From Phycisphaerales bacterium (lineage in GTDB: Bacteria; Planctomycetota; Phycisphaerae; Sedimentisphaerales; Anaerobacaceae), in contig CP070678.1 of NCBI GenBank assembly GCA_020352515.1, positions 3,679,982-3,713,009 of the forward strand: DNA of 33,028 bases, in the 5' to 3' direction. The notes beneath the pieces are model-generated. The model made no database searches. It saw only the letters and a list, made by a program, of their open reading frames with translations, and was not told where the DNA came from. The translations under genes were made by a program, and so were the position numbers. Below, piece after piece: positions 6,862-16,423 of the stretch (position 1 is the stretch's first letter; each line of letters begins with the position of its first letter).

Positions 6862-8166
6862 ATGAATCAGGAACTGCTAAGGATTGTGGAAAACATTGCC
6901 CGGGACAAGAATATCGACAAGGAGTCGATATACACGGATCTCGAGGAGGCGATGGTCTCAGCGGCAAGGAAGCATTTTGGCGACCCTGATAGCAATATAG
7001 TGGTGTATATTGACCGGGACACGGGCCAGATCACTGCTTTCAAGGACGATGTTCAGATCGACATACGTCAGCTGGGGAGGATTCCGGCCCAGACGGCCAA
7101 GCAGGTGATGATCCAGAAGATTCGTGCGGACGAGCGAGACAGCATCTATTCGGAGTTTGTGCAGCGGAAGGGGGAGATCATCAGCGGGACGGTGGTTCGG
7201 TACGAGGGTGGCACTCTGATCGTGAACATAGACCACTGGACGGAGGGTTTTATGCCGAAGGGCGAGCAGATAATGGGTCAGACTCATCGGCCGGGGGAGC
7301 GGGTTCGGTGTCTGATTCTGGACGTGAAGGAGACTTCGAGCCAGGTAAAAATAATCCTGTCGCGGACGCATCCGGACTTTATCCGGCGGCTATTCGAGCT
7401 GGAGGTGCCGGAGATTACGGAGAAGATCATCGAAATCCGGGCGCTGGCGAGGGAAGCGGGGTATCGGACGAAGGTTGCGGTTGCGTCTTTCGACGACAAG
7501 GTTGATCCTGTGGGTGCTTGTGTCGGCGTTCGCGGCAGCAGGATAAAGAACATAGTTGACGAACTGGGTGGAGAGAAGATTGATATCGTGCGTTGGAACG
7601 AGTCGTCGCAGGTTCTTGTGGCCAACGCGTTGATGCCGGCGAAAGTCAGCGAGATTGTTCTTTGTTTCGAGCTTGGGCGGGCGACGGTGATAGTGGATGA
7701 GGATCAGCTCAGCCTTGCGATAGGCAAGCACGGTCAGAACGTTCGGCTGGCGGCGAGGCTGACGGGTTGGGACATAGATATACTGACGCCCGAGGAGTAC
7801 AACCAGGGGATTGAGCGGCTGACAAGCTGCGTCAAGAGCGTTGAACAGGCGGACGACACGATAGTGGACAAGCTGATAGCTCTGGGTGTGATCTCGATTC
7901 TGGATTTGGATGATGTTGGGGCCGAGCCCCTGACGAACGAGCTTAAGATCGAGGCAAAGGTGGCGGAAGAGCTGGTTTTGGCGGCGGCCGATGAGGTCAA
8001 GGCCATGGCTGCCGAGAGCGGCGAAGAGAAGCCTCAAGAGGGGGTGCAACAAGAGGTTTCGCAGCAAGAGGTTCTGGAAGAGGAGGTTTCGGAAGAAGAA
8101 GTGGTGGAAGAGGAGGCCGCGGAAACAGAGGTTGCGGAAGAAGAAGGATCGAGAGATAAGGAGTAA
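6862..8166 (+). CDS. nusA: Transcription termination/antitermination factor NusA
   Basis: NusA binds RNA polymerase and nascent RNA, promotes pausing and intrinsic termination, and takes part in antitermination complexes. The ATG of MNQELLRIVENIARD is preceded by AAAAGGA; an earlier in-frame start at 6817 falls in the terminator U-tract and is rejected. In 434 residues I see the N-terminal polymerase-binding domain (1-100), an S1 domain (about 103-170, GTVVRYEGGTLIVNI), KH1 (GVRGSRIKNI near 222) and KH2 (AIGKHGQNVRLA near 287). A helix-hairpin-helix-like segment follows at about 315-375. The last 50 residues are a Glu/Val/Gln tail of repeated xEEV units. It opens the nusA-infB-rbfA operon, the usual bacterial arrangement. 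Confidence 0.96.
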   Translation: MNQELLRIVENIARDKNIDKESIYTDLEEAMVSAARKHFGDPDSNIVVYIDRDTGQITAFKDDVQIDIRQLGRIPAQTAKQVMIQKIRADERDSIYSEFVQRKGEIISGTVVRYEGGTLIVNIDHWTEGFMPKGEQIMGQTHRPGERVRCLILDVKETSSQVKIILSRTHPDFIRRLFELEVPEITEKIIEIRALAREAGYRTKVAVASFDDKVDPVGACVGVRGSRIKNIVDELGGEKIDIVRWNESSQVLVANALMPAKVSEIVLCFELGRATVIVDEDQLSLAIGKHGQNVRLAARLTGWDIDILTPEEYNQGIERLTSCVKSVEQADDTIVDKLIALGVISILDLDDVGAEPLTNELKIEAKVAEELVLAAADEVKAMAAESGEEKPQEGVQQEVSQQEVLEEEVSEEEVVEEEAAETEVAEEEGSRDKE

Positions 8167-8243
8167 GCCGGCTTGACCATATACAGTTATAGATGTGGTT
8201 TGAGATAGCGTATTAGCAACACGGATTATACCGGAGATTTTTT

Positions 8244-10937
8244 TTGGCTTCGACGAGAGTTTACATTTTGGCCAAGGAGCTTGGGGTCAAGAGTTCGGCG
8301 ATAGTGCAGAAGTGCCAGGACGAAGGGCTTGAAATCAAGAACCACATGTCTGTGATATCTGCCGGGCTGGCGGCGACGATACGCGAGTGGTTCAGCGAGG
8401 ACGAGAATGTCACCACGATCGAGACGGCCCAGAAAGTAGACCTTAAGAAGGCTCGGGTCAGGAAGCCAAAGCCGAAAAAGGCAGTTGCGAAAGCGGAGCC
8501 GGAGCCGGCGGCGCCCGAGCCAGCGCCCGAGCCGGCGGCGCCCGAGGCCCCGGCACCGAGTATCCAGGTGGAAGAGCCGGTTATCGAGGCGCCGGCGGAG
8601 CCGGTAGTGGCGGAGGTCGAGCCTGAACCGGCAGTCGCCGTGGCCGAGGAGGCTCCCGAGGCGCAGCCGGAGGCGGGCATCGTCGAAGAGACAAAGGAGC
8701 CGGTTGAAAAGGCGCCGGCCGTGGTAAAGGTGGTGGAGCCGCCTGAGCCCGAGCCCGTAGTGCCCGCGGGGCCTATTCTGGAGAAGCCAAAGCCGGCAAA
8801 GCTCAGCGGCCCGCAGGTGGTGCGAATCGAGGCGCCCGAGCCGGTCGTCAGGCGGCCGAGGCCCCGAGCCAGATATGATGAGCCGATCACCGAGCCGCTG
8901 ATGTACAGCAGTCAGGAAAGCGACGGCGCCGTTGCGGCTATCGGTACGGGAAAGAGGCGCCCGCCAAAGCGCCTGAAGGAGCGGACGCACGGTCGCAGGC
9001 GGGATATCCAGGAGGGGGAGGTTCTACGTAAGCCCAGAGTCGGCGGGCGATGGCGTCAAAGGGATATCGAGGAAAGACAGGCGCGACTGAACGCGGCCGG
9101 CGGTGAGGGGCTTCGTTTGAGGCCGATGCGGAAGATTGTCAGCAAGGCCGAGAGAGAGAGCACGCCTTTGTTGCGGCCGGCGAAGGTCGTGGTCAGCGAG
9201 CCGATTACCGTTAAGAGCCTGTCGGCGGCGCTGGCGGTAAAGTCGTCAGACATCATCTCAAAACTGGTTCAGCAGGGCCTTACCGTCACGATTAATCAGA
9301 CGGTGAGCACAGAGGCAGCGGAGCTGATTGCACTGGAGCTTGGCATTGAGCTGGTCGTCGAGAGGACAAAGACGGTCGAGGAGCAGATACTTGCCGAATT
9401 CGAGGGGCGCCGGCGGGCGCATCTAACGAAGCGTCCGGTGGTCGCGGCGATGCTTGGCCACGTCGATCACGGCAAGACGAGCCTTCTTGACAAGATTCGC
9501 TCCACACAGGTGGCGGCCGGAGAGGCGGGTGGAATTACTCAGCACATCGGGGCGTCGCAGGTTACGTGGGACAGCAAGACCGTGACATTTCTGGACACGC
9601 CGGGGCACGAGGCTTTCACGGCGATGCGCTCGCGGGGCGCAAACATGACGGACGTTGTTGTTCTGGTGGTGGCGGCGGACGACGGAGTAATGCCGCAGAC
9701 GGTGGAGGCGATAGCGCACAGCAAGGCTGCCGAGGTCCCAATCATAGTGGCGCTGAACAAGATAGATCTGCCGGGCTGTGACGTGAATCGAATCTACTCA
9801 CAGCTCGCCGAGCAGGGCCTGACGCCTTCGGAGTGGGGCGGGGAGACGGAGGTTGTCAAGACCAGCGCGACGACGGGCAAGGGGATTGACGACCTTCTGG
9901 AATCACTGGATTACGTTGCCGAGCTTCTGGAGCTTGAGGCGGACGACACGATTGCGGCGACCGGTTGGGTCATCGAGGCAAAGATGTCGGCGAAGCGTGG
10001 TCCGGTGGCGACTCTTTTGATCAGGGAGGGTTGTCTTCGAAAGGGGGATGTGGTTCTGGCCGGCTGCGCGTACGGGCGAGTCAAGCAGTTGAAGAACAGC
10101 CTCGGCAAGAGCATCAGGAGCGCGACAAGCGCGATGCCGGTGGAGATAACGGGTCTAAGCGACGTTCCGCAGGCGGGAGACAGGTTCTACCGCCTGGACG
10201 ACATAAACAAGGCGAAGTCGGCGGCGGAAGAGAACCAGGTTCGCTCGCGTGAGGACTCGCTTGCCGAGCGTAGCCGGGTGACTCTGGACAATCTGTTCAG
10301 CCAGATTGAGGCGGGAAAGACCGAGGCGCTCAACCTGATTATCAGGGCGGACGTACAGGGTTCGGTCGATGTTTTGAAGAAATACCTTGGAGAGCTGAGC
10401 ACTGCGGAGGTTAAGATAAATATTCTTCACGCGGCTCCGGGCGGCATTACGGAGGGGGACGTTGTGCTTGCGGAGGCTTCGAATGCGATCATAATCGGGT
10501 TCAACGTTGTTCCGGAGGAGCACGCAGCGAAGATCGCCGAATCGAAGGGGGTGGAGGTAAGATTGTACAACGTTATCTACCGCATAACGGAGGATTTGGA
10601 GAAATCGATGGTTGGTCTTCTGGAGCCGGAGGAGCAGGAGAAGACCGTGGGCAGGGCGGTTGTGCGCACGACTTTCAAGATTTCGCGTATCGGCACAGTG
10701 GCCGGTTGTTACGTCAGCAGCGGAAACGTGGTCAAGAGCGCCAAGGTCCGGCTCATTCGTGACAACATTGTTCTCAAAGACAAGCTCAGCATCGACTCGC
10801 TGAAGCACTTCAAAGAAGACGTTCGGGAGGTCAAGGCGGGCCTCGAGTGCGGGATCAAGATATCCGGTTTCGATGACATCAAAGTGGATGATGTGTTTGA
10901 GCTTTATGAAATTGTCAAGACGGCAAGAAGCCTTTAG
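8244..10937 (+). CDS. infB: Translation initiation factor IF-2
   Basis: IF-2 is the GTPase that places initiator tRNA on the small ribosomal subunit and drives subunit joining. The start is a TTG at 8244 with GGAG seven bases upstream; no better start keeps the conserved first IF2_N domain ([13 protein letters not shown]). In 897 residues: IF2_N copy one (1-50), a Pro/Glu/Ala-rich linker (about 75-180), a basic Arg-rich stretch, a second IF2_N (about 317-372), then the G domain with GHVDHGKT (405-412), DTPGHE (from 451) and NKID (from 505). Domains II, III and C2 reach the end. The TTG lies at the end of a run of eight T, which may limit initiation. It sits 77 bases after nusA and before rbfA. 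Confidence 0.97.
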   Translation: MASTRVYILAKELGVKSSAIVQKCQDEGLEIKNHMSVISAGLAATIREWFSEDENVTTIETAQKVDLKKARVRKPKPKKAVAKAEPEPAAPEPAPEPAAPEAPAPSIQVEEPVIEAPAEPVVAEVEPEPAVAVAEEAPEAQPEAGIVEETKEPVEKAPAVVKVVEPPEPEPVVPAGPILEKPKPAKLSGPQVVRIEAPEPVVRRPRPRARYDEPITEPLMYSSQESDGAVAAIGTGKRRPPKRLKERTHGRRRDIQEGEVLRKPRVGGRWRQRDIEERQARLNAAGGEGLRLRPMRKIVSKAERESTPLLRPAKVVVSEPITVKSLSAALAVKSSDIISKLVQQGLTVTINQTVSTEAAELIALELGIELVVERTKTVEEQILAEFEGRRRAHLTKRPVVAAMLGHVDHGKTSLLDKIRSTQVAAGEAGGITQHIGASQVTWDSKTVTFLDTPGHEAFTAMRSRGANMTDVVVLVVAADDGVMPQTVEAIAHSKAAEVPIIVALNKIDLPGCDVNRIYSQLAEQGLTPSEWGGETEVVKTSATTGKGIDDLLESLDYVAELLELEADDTIAATGWVIEAKMSAKRGPVATLLIREGCLRKGDVVLAGCAYGRVKQLKNSLGKSIRSATSAMPVEITGLSDVPQAGDRFYRLDDINKAKSAAEENQVRSREDSLAERSRVTLDNLFSQIEAGKTEALNLIIRADVQGSVDVLKKYLGELSTAEVKINILHAAPGGITEGDVVLAEASNAIIIGFNVVPEEHAAKIAESKGVEVRLYNVIYRITEDLEKSMVGLLEPEEQEKTVGRAVVRTTFKISRIGTVAGCYVSSGNVVKSAKVRLIRDNIVLKDKLSIDSLKHFKEDVREVKAGLECGIKISGFDDIKVDDVFELYEIVKTARSL

Positions 10938-10981
10938 TGAGACCGGGCGGGGCAAGAGAGAGGGAGCAAACCGGTACTGAG

Positions 10982-11371
10982 ATGGCGACACGAAGACAGG
11001 AAAAAGTGGCCCGGGTGGTGAAGGAAGAAGTCAGCGAGGTGATCACGAACCACCTGAACGACCCCCGGATTGATGGGTTTGTCAGTATCACGCATGTTGA
11101 CATGTCGGCCGATTTGCGGATGGCCAATGTCTTCGTGAGCGTCTTCGGGGGCAATGAGGCGGCTCAGAATAGAACGTTCGAGGCGATAAAACACGCGCAA
11201 AGACGGATACAGACGCTCCTGGCGGCCAGAATCAAGAGCAAGTTCTGTCCTGTTCTTCACTTCCGGCAGGATGACAAATTCAAGAAGACTCTTGAAACCA
11301 TGAGACTCATTGACGAGGCGGCGCGAGAGCTGGAGCAGAAGGAGGCGAATGATCAGACTCAGCCGGAGTGA
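10982..11371 (+). CDS. rbfA: 30S ribosome-binding factor RbfA
   Basis: RbfA binds the immature 30S subunit and helps 16S rRNA 5'-end maturation and cold adaptation. The 129-residue product from the ATG at 10982 begins MATRRQEKVARVVKEEVSEVI, a typical RbfA start, and has the KH-like core with NDPRIDGFVSITHVDMS and a C-terminal Arg/Glu helix containing LHFRQDD. The frame can be extended to a GTG at 10937 that overlaps the infB stop, but the 15 extra residues do not look like RbfA. AGGGAG lies 15 bases before the ATG, rather far, so coupling to infB is possible. It belongs to the nusA-infB-rbfA operon. Confidence 0.93.
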   Translation: MATRRQEKVARVVKEEVSEVITNHLNDPRIDGFVSITHVDMSADLRMANVFVSVFGGNEAAQNRTFEAIKHAQRRIQTLLAARIKSKFCPVLHFRQDDKFKKTLETMRLIDEAARELEQKEANDQTQPE

Positions 11372-11400
11372 GCCGTCGGGTGGTTGCAGCAGGTGCCTGG

Positions 11401-12120
11401 ATGAAAAACAGCAAAGAATATTCCAAAAAAGTTCAAAAACTGTATCGGTCGTTGAGAAGCAAGCACGGAAAGGTTGAGAGAATCTCTTACGAGGAGCCGG
11501 CCGAGGCGCTCGTGCACGGCATTATCAGCGAGCACATCAAACAAAGGTCTGCAAACTCGGCAATGAAGAGGTTCGGAGATTACTTCGTCGATCTCAACGA
11601 TTTGCGGGTGTCGCGGATAGAAGAGATTCTGGAGATGCTGGGAGAGGACACGTGCGCCACCAGACAGACCGCTTCGGCCCTGACGAAGGTGCTGAGGAAC
11701 ATATTCAATGAATATCACAGGGTAAGCCTTGAAGACCTGAAGAAGATGGGAAAACGTCCTGCGCGTCATGTTCTGGAGAAGATGGAGGGTGCGAGCGTAT
11801 TTGCCGTTGATTACGTTATGCTCACGGCCCTGCAGGGTCATGCGATACCTCTGACGGCCACGATGACGGCGTATCTCAAGAAGAACGAGCTGGTTTATCC
11901 GGAGGCGGACGACAAGCAGATAGAAGGATTCCTTGCCAAGCAGATATCGGCAAGGAACGCGTACGAGTTCTACGTGCTGCTTAGGGAGGCCAGCGAGCTT
12001 GCGGCGGCGCGGGCCGGCAGGCGAGGGAAAACGGTGGGGAAGAAGAGTCCCAAGAGAAAGATCAAAGCGAAGAAGGCCGTTCGAAAGCGCAAGAAGGCGG
12101 CCGCGAAGCAAAAGAAGTGA
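11401..12120 (+). CDS. Degenerate HhH-GPD (endonuclease III-like) protein with basic tail
   Basis: The 239-residue product has the all-helical HhH-GPD architecture of endonuclease III at about residues 28-195: EALVHGIISEHIKQ resembles the first conserved helix, and MGKRPARHVLEK stands where the helix-hairpin-helix should be. The catalytic features are missing. The Lys-bearing GVGxKTA hairpin is replaced by GKRPARH, the VDTH stretch with the catalytic Asp by IPLTATM, and there is no C-terminal four-Cys iron-sulfur loop. From about residue 200 the tail is almost only Lys/Arg/Ala, like histone H1. I chose the ATG at 11401 (AGGTG upstream); a GTG at 11368 overlapping the rbfA stop is the alternative. 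Lying between rbfA and hisG, it may bind nucleic acid without glycosylase activity. Family placement is moderately sure, function unknown. Confidence 0.8.
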   Translation: MKNSKEYSKKVQKLYRSLRSKHGKVERISYEEPAEALVHGIISEHIKQRSANSAMKRFGDYFVDLNDLRVSRIEEILEMLGEDTCATRQTASALTKVLRNIFNEYHRVSLEDLKKMGKRPARHVLEKMEGASVFAVDYVMLTALQGHAIPLTATMTAYLKKNELVYPEADDKQIEGFLAKQISARNAYEFYVLLREASELAAARAGRRGKTVGKKSPKRKIKAKKAVRKRKKAAAKQKK

Positions 12121-12145
12121 GCGCGACGTATCATCAGGATTTGCA

Positions 12146-13021
12146 ATGTCGGAACAGATATTGAAATTGGGAATACCGGCGGGGAGCCTTCAGAAGGCTA
12201 CAATCGCACTTTTCGACAAGGCGGGATTCAACATACCCGAATCCGAGAGGAGCTATGAGCCTCATATAGACGACGATCAGATTCGGCTGGTGCTGCTTCG
12301 CGCCCAGGAGATGGGGCGTTACGTTGCCGACGGGGTTCTGGACGCGGGAATCACGGGCCACGACTGGATCGTTGAAAACGGGTGCGACGTGGTCGATATT
12401 TGCGAGCTTCCATACAGCAAGAACACGAGCAGCCCGGCACGCTGGGTCCTGGCGGTGCCGAACGAATCGAAGGTAAACAAACCCGAGGACCTTGCCGGGG
12501 GGATAGTCGCCACGGAGCTGGTCGGTGTTACGAAGGCATACTTCGCCAAAAAGAAGATCGACGTGACGGTCGAGTTTAGCTGGGGCGCGACAGAGGTGAA
12601 GGCGCGCCTCGTGGACGGCATAGTCGAGCTGACGGAGACGGGAAGCTCGCTGCGCGCGAACAACCTGAGAATCATAGACACCATCATAACGTCGACGACG
12701 AGGTTCATCGCAAACAAGAGGGCCTGGGGTGACAAGTTCAAGCGCGAGAAGATGGAGAACATCGCGATACTTCTGAATGCGGCCATCGAGTCTCGGAGCA
12801 AGGTCGGGCTGAAGATGAACATTCGAAAGAAGGAGCTGGCGTCGATACTGGAGATACTGCCAGCGGAGAAGAGCCCGACTGTGTCGAATCTCGCGGACAG
12901 CGACTACGTTGCGATTGAAGTAATCATCGACGACAAGGTCGAACGGTCGCTTGTTCCGGCGTTGAAGCGTGCGGGGGCGTCGGGTATAATCACTTACCCT
13001 CTGAACAAGGTCATTCACTGA
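12146..13021 (+). CDS. hisG: ATP phosphoribosyltransferase, long form
   Basis: HisG joins ATP and PRPP to give phosphoribosyl-ATP, the first and feedback-controlled step of histidine synthesis. The ATG at 12146 (CAGGA upstream) starts a 291-residue protein; the longer frame back to 11933 lies inside the preceding gene. DAGITGHDW near residue 66 and ELTETGSSLRANNL at about 161-175 (the PRPP-binding loop) are characteristic. Residues from about 210 to the end form the ACT-like regulatory domain of the long, hexameric, histidine-inhibited form, so no HisZ is needed. It is 25 bases after the HhH-GPD gene, at the end of the nusA operon. No other his gene is in the window. Confidence 0.95.
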   Translation: MSEQILKLGIPAGSLQKATIALFDKAGFNIPESERSYEPHIDDDQIRLVLLRAQEMGRYVADGVLDAGITGHDWIVENGCDVVDICELPYSKNTSSPARWVLAVPNESKVNKPEDLAGGIVATELVGVTKAYFAKKKIDVTVEFSWGATEVKARLVDGIVELTETGSSLRANNLRIIDTIITSTTRFIANKRAWGDKFKREKMENIAILLNAAIESRSKVGLKMNIRKKELASILEILPAEKSPTVSNLADSDYVAIEVIIDDKVERSLVPALKRAGASGIITYPLNKVIH

Positions 13022-13057
13022 TTCTGTGCGGCGGTCGTCGGCTTGTGCGGTCGCTTT

Positions 13058-14914
13058 CTAATCGGGATTGAGATACTTGAGCTCGAAGAACAATCCGTCC
13101 GGGCGGCTGATTCCGTAGAAGGCGGAGAGACCGAAGTACTTTCGGACCTTTTCGTAATCAGGCAGGAGGCTGAAGTCGACGAAGTCAATTCCGGCCTGTG
13201 AGAGCATGAGGCCCGGGTTCGGGCTGAGTGAGAGCCCCAGCGAGAGACTGGAGTCGGCGTCTTTCTTGGCCGCACTGTCTTTCATCATCTTCCAGAGGAA
13301 CTCGCCTGAGACGGCGTTGTCCTGCAAACCGGCCAGCCCAACAACGGAGGGGATGCTCGATTTTGCCTTGCTGAACCATCCGGCGGCGCCTCCGGCATTG
13401 GCGCCTGATGTTCGGACGGCGCGCTCAACGGCGGTTTCGGAGCCAAGGATCAAGTGTGTGTCGGTGAAGGTAAACGCTATCTTGGGTATGTTCAGCGGCT
13501 GGGCGCCTGGGGCGGCCTGCATCGGGGTTTTTGCGCCGGGCACGAGAGCCGGCATGAGGCTCGAGAGGTCCACCAGATAGATTGTTCTTCCGAGAAGCTC
13601 ACGCCTGGCCTTCTGGTTGTTCTGTGTCATCCTGGCGTGCACGGCCCCCAGAGATTTTTCGAGCGCGCTGCGGTTGGTCACGGCCAAGGCAAACAGCGAT
13701 TCGGGCGGCGAGGCTGCGTCCGCCTCGGAGACCTTTTTGTTAAGACTCTGGGCGATAATAATCTGCGAGCCCATATGGTCGATTATGTCGGCCTTGAGCT
13801 GAATCGCGGGCTCTCCCTGGGGGCTCTGAGGCACTAGCGGCATGAACAGCAGGGCCGCCATCTGCGGACTGAACTTGTAGAGGATGCTTGAAAGCTCATC
13901 GAAGGCCTTCTTGATGTTCACGTTTATGAAAGTCATGGAATATGCGGAAGCCGGAACGAAGGCCGGGGGCGCAAACCGGGTGGGCTCGAAATCGAGGATT
14001 TTGCAGATTCCTTTCTTGGCCCCATTTATCTTGAGAAGGGCCTTGGCGGAGGAGCAATTGCCGGGGTCCCTGGCCAAAGCGACGGAACAGTTGAAAGCGG
14101 CCACGTTGTCGAGTCCGAGGTTCTGGAGTGTGGTCTTGGCCTCGCCGGTCTCGTCTTCGGCCGCGGCAATCTTTATTATCTGCTTGATGTTGACGTACAG
14201 ATCGATGTCATGGTGGGGTCCGGTAGCGCGTTGGGCCTCCACATAATCGGAATCGGAGGCCAGGGCGGGGCTGCCGGCGCCTTTGACGTGGGCTATGGCA
14301 AAGCGGAGCACGTCCGGTTCGGGAGATACGATCAGGCAATCCTCAATGAAGCAGCCGCTCACAGGCGATGAAGACTCGTCTATTACCGTTGTGATACTGA
14401 CACCTCGATAGTCCTCGGTTTTCTGCCGGGCGCCATCCTCGACGGATTTCTTCATCATCCTGTCCCAAATGTCCTTGAATTTGGGAAACTCAGAGCCCCA
14501 TTGTGCTATGAGCAGAAACGGCGGGTCGTTGGCGTCCTTGGTCTTCTCGTTAAGTACGATGGCAAGTGCGAGTCTGCCCTTTGGGAGCGTTTCGCCGTCG
14601 AGCAGCATTGCGAGGAATTCGTTATCCGACTCGCGTATTTTCTCACGTGCCTTTTCGTTGAAGTCGTCCAGGAACGGCTGCAGTGCGGGGTCCTTGTAGA
14701 GCCCGAAGAGGCTGGTTTTCTCGAACTGGCCGCGAAGTCGGGTGAAGTCGCCGATATCGACAAGAAGGACTGTTTCAGGCGGCAGTAGTTTGGCCGTATC
14801 GGGCAGGGTGAGAGCCTGTGCCGCGGCGGGGGCAATTGCCGAGATGATGACGCAGAACAGGAGGGACAGAAGAGTGGTTGAGAATCTGCGGTTTTTTCGC
14901 TCGTCCGGTTTCAT
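13058..14914 (-). CDS. Exported DUF3352-like protein
   Basis: No firm function. The 618-residue product starts with a signal peptide (basic MKPDERKNRR, then LLSLLFCVIISAIAPAAAQA, cleavage near residue 35). The mature part begins with LPPETVLLVDIGDFTRL, the pattern of DUF3352-type proteins that open with a statement of a beta-alpha repeat, and similar blocks recur (CFIEDCLIVSPEPDVLRFA, FTDTHLILGSETAVERAVR). These Cys-poor repeats suggest two or three copies of one alpha/beta module. GGAAAGG stands upstream of the ATG. It converges on hisG with 36 bases between the stops. It lies 99 bases downstream of the protease gene on the same strand and may be co-transcribed with it. I place it in the periplasm from the signal peptide only. 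Confidence 0.75.
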   Translation of the reverse strand: MKPDERKNRRFSTTLLSLLFCVIISAIAPAAAQALTLPDTAKLLPPETVLLVDIGDFTRLRGQFEKTSLFGLYKDPALQPFLDDFNEKAREKIRESDNEFLAMLLDGETLPKGRLALAIVLNEKTKDANDPPFLLIAQWGSEFPKFKDIWDRMMKKSVEDGARQKTEDYRGVSITTVIDESSSPVSGCFIEDCLIVSPEPDVLRFAIAHVKGAGSPALASDSDYVEAQRATGPHHDIDLYVNIKQIIKIAAAEDETGEAKTTLQNLGLDNVAAFNCSVALARDPGNCSSAKALLKINGAKKGICKILDFEPTRFAPPAFVPASAYSMTFINVNIKKAFDELSSILYKFSPQMAALLFMPLVPQSPQGEPAIQLKADIIDHMGSQIIIAQSLNKKVSEADAASPPESLFALAVTNRSALEKSLGAVHARMTQNNQKARRELLGRTIYLVDLSSLMPALVPGAKTPMQAAPGAQPLNIPKIAFTFTDTHLILGSETAVERAVRTSGANAGGAAGWFSKAKSSIPSVVGLAGLQDNAVSGEFLWKMMKDSAAKKDADSSLSLGLSLSPNPGLMLSQAGIDFVDFSLLPDYEKVRKYFGLSAFYGISRPDGLFFELKYLNPD

Positions 14915-15013
14915 TTTCGAGCCTTTCCTAATCTAATTATCCGTTCCGGGTCGGCGGCGCCTGTCGCCTTTAGGGGCCCGCGGCGCTAGTGGGTTTTTGG
15001 CGACGGGCATATC

Positions 15014-16066
15014 CTACTGACTTGAGCCTTTAAGAAACTTCGGCTCTTTGGCGTTTCGTCTTTTGTCCGGCTGGATGTATCTATAGCCGGTATTCGGGTT
15101 GTTCTTGTCATAAACAAAGGCCTGGCGGTTTTCGAGAAAGTGCCTGACGTAATTTACGGGTATGGCGAATCCCAGGCCGCCGTAAAAGATATATCCCATG
15201 TTGGTGACCCCGATAACCTCTCCGGCGAGATTGAAGAGCGGGCCGCCGGAATTTCCGGGATTTATGTCGGCGTTTGTCTGGACGTAGACGAGGCCCTCGA
15301 AGGCCCGGCTGGTGGTGCTGACGACTCCATTTGTAACGGTCCGCTCGAGTCCGAGGGGATTTCCGATGGCAAAAACCGTCTCGCCGGCCTTAAGACGGTC
15401 GCTATCGCCGAGATAGACGGGTTTGACGAGGGTCTCGCCGAGGTCCTCGATTTTCAGCAGGGCCAGATCGACGAAGGCGTTGATTGCCTCGATCTTGACC
15501 TTTTTGAAGGTCTTCTTCTCGAATCCGTTTCTGGCCTTTTGAAACACGGTGACCTCGATCCGTGTTTCCTTCTCGATGACGTGGTAGTTTGTTATGAGGT
15601 ATCCTTGGTTGTTTATGAAGAATCCCGAGCCGCTTCCGGCAGGGCTGGCGACCTTTACAACGGCCTCTGAGACGGCGTCCACGCATTTTTCTATGGTTGT
15701 TTTGGGCAAATCGGCGGTCATGTAGAGGTTTTCGGACCGTTGAGCAGGCGGCGAGGTCGTGTCGTTGGCATCGTTCGGGTCGGAATCGTCGGGGGCCTGG
15801 GCGCGCGTATACTCGTACTGGAGTATCTTTTCCTTGGGTATGCTCAGGACGGTTATTCCGATATCGACGTACAACCGGCTCTCTTTCTCCAGGAGTATAT
15901 CGCCGGTGAGGGTGTGGCCGTCCTTGAGCACGATTGTGTCGGCGAGGGAATCTGCCCCCAGGCCGAAGAAACAGAGGGCCGCAAAGCATATCATCGCAAG
16001 GCGCGTGCCGGGGCGTGCGTGCCCGTCGCGTTCGTTGCGGTTCCGAGACTGTGGACTGTCGCTCAT
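15014..16066 (-). CDS. Secreted trypsin-like serine protease, HtrA-type without PDZ
   Basis: This S1C-type peptidase should act outside the cytoplasmic membrane on unfolded or damaged proteins. Of 350 residues, the first 42 form a long signal peptide (AMICFAALCFFGLGADSLA; a second Met at 25 could be the start). Residues 43-82 are a small SH3-like module (IVLKDGHTLTGDI) found in front of several planctomycete envelope proteins, and 90-110 a linker. The chymotrypsin-fold domain has the triad His162 (TNYHVI), Asp200 (AFVDLALLKI) and Ser273 (GNSGGP). The chain ends about 75 residues later, so there is no PDZ domain, unlike DegP. AGGAG precedes the ATG at 16066, and a good promoter lies at 16142-16170. 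It is divergent from the HzsA-related gene. Confidence 0.9.
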   Translation of the reverse strand: MSDSPQSRNRNERDGHARPGTRLAMICFAALCFFGLGADSLADTIVLKDGHTLTGDILLEKESRLYVDIGITVLSIPKEKILQYEYTRAQAPDDSDPNDANDTTSPPAQRSENLYMTADLPKTTIEKCVDAVSEAVVKVASPAGSGSGFFINNQGYLITNYHVIEKETRIEVTVFQKARNGFEKKTFKKVKIEAINAFVDLALLKIEDLGETLVKPVYLGDSDRLKAGETVFAIGNPLGLERTVTNGVVSTTSRAFEGLVYVQTNADINPGNSGGPLFNLAGEVIGVTNMGYIFYGGLGFAIPVNYVRHFLENRQAFVYDKNNPNTGYRYIQPDKRRNAKEPKFLKGSSQ

Positions 16067-16141
16067 TTTTCACTCCTGAAAAGCCCTTGCCGGTCGATGG
16101 GCGGTGTTTTGCCGGGAACGGCGTCGGCCGCTTCTCGTGTA

Positions 16142-16170
16142 ATTGTAAGGCTTGTGCGCAGAGGATGCAA
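16142..16170 (-). promoter_or_regulatory. Sigma-70 promoter of the protease gene
   Basis: On the minus strand TTGCAT (16165-16170) and TACAAT (16142-16147) are 17 bases apart. The predicted start is about 70 bases before the ATG at 16066, with an AGGAG ribosome binding site in between. Confidence 0.55.
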
Positions 16171-16394
16171 CGGCAAAGTGGACGGGGGCGACTTTGCACT
16201 GGCGCGTGTGGTCAACATCGGGCCGACGGGCCGGTTGGGTGGGGGATGATTGTGAAGAGGGGGCGGGATAGTCCCCTACGATTACCTGCTTTTCAATGGT
16301 TGCACGGCTGTTTTGGCAGTCTGCGCTGATGTAGTCGAGCGAACTGCCGGAGGGCATCCGGCGCCAAAACGGGTGATCGCGTGGGTCTTCAATA

Positions 16395-16423
16395 TTGACA
16401 TCAACAAGGCGGACAAATAGAAT
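16395..16423 (+). promoter_or_regulatory. Near-consensus promoter giving a leaderless mRNA
   Basis: A perfect TTGACA (16395-16400), a 17-base spacer and TAGAAT (16418-16423) make the strongest promoter match in the window. Seven bases after the -10 box is the A of the ATG at 16431, so the mRNA would have no leader. The extended frame starting at the TTG of this very -35 box is therefore unlikely to be translated. Confidence 0.7.

Noticed and set aside
8226-8990. Minus-strand open frame of 254 codons opposite infB
   Set aside because: It is Leu/Arg/Gly repeats mirroring the Pro/Glu/Ala linker of IF-2 and has no independent support.
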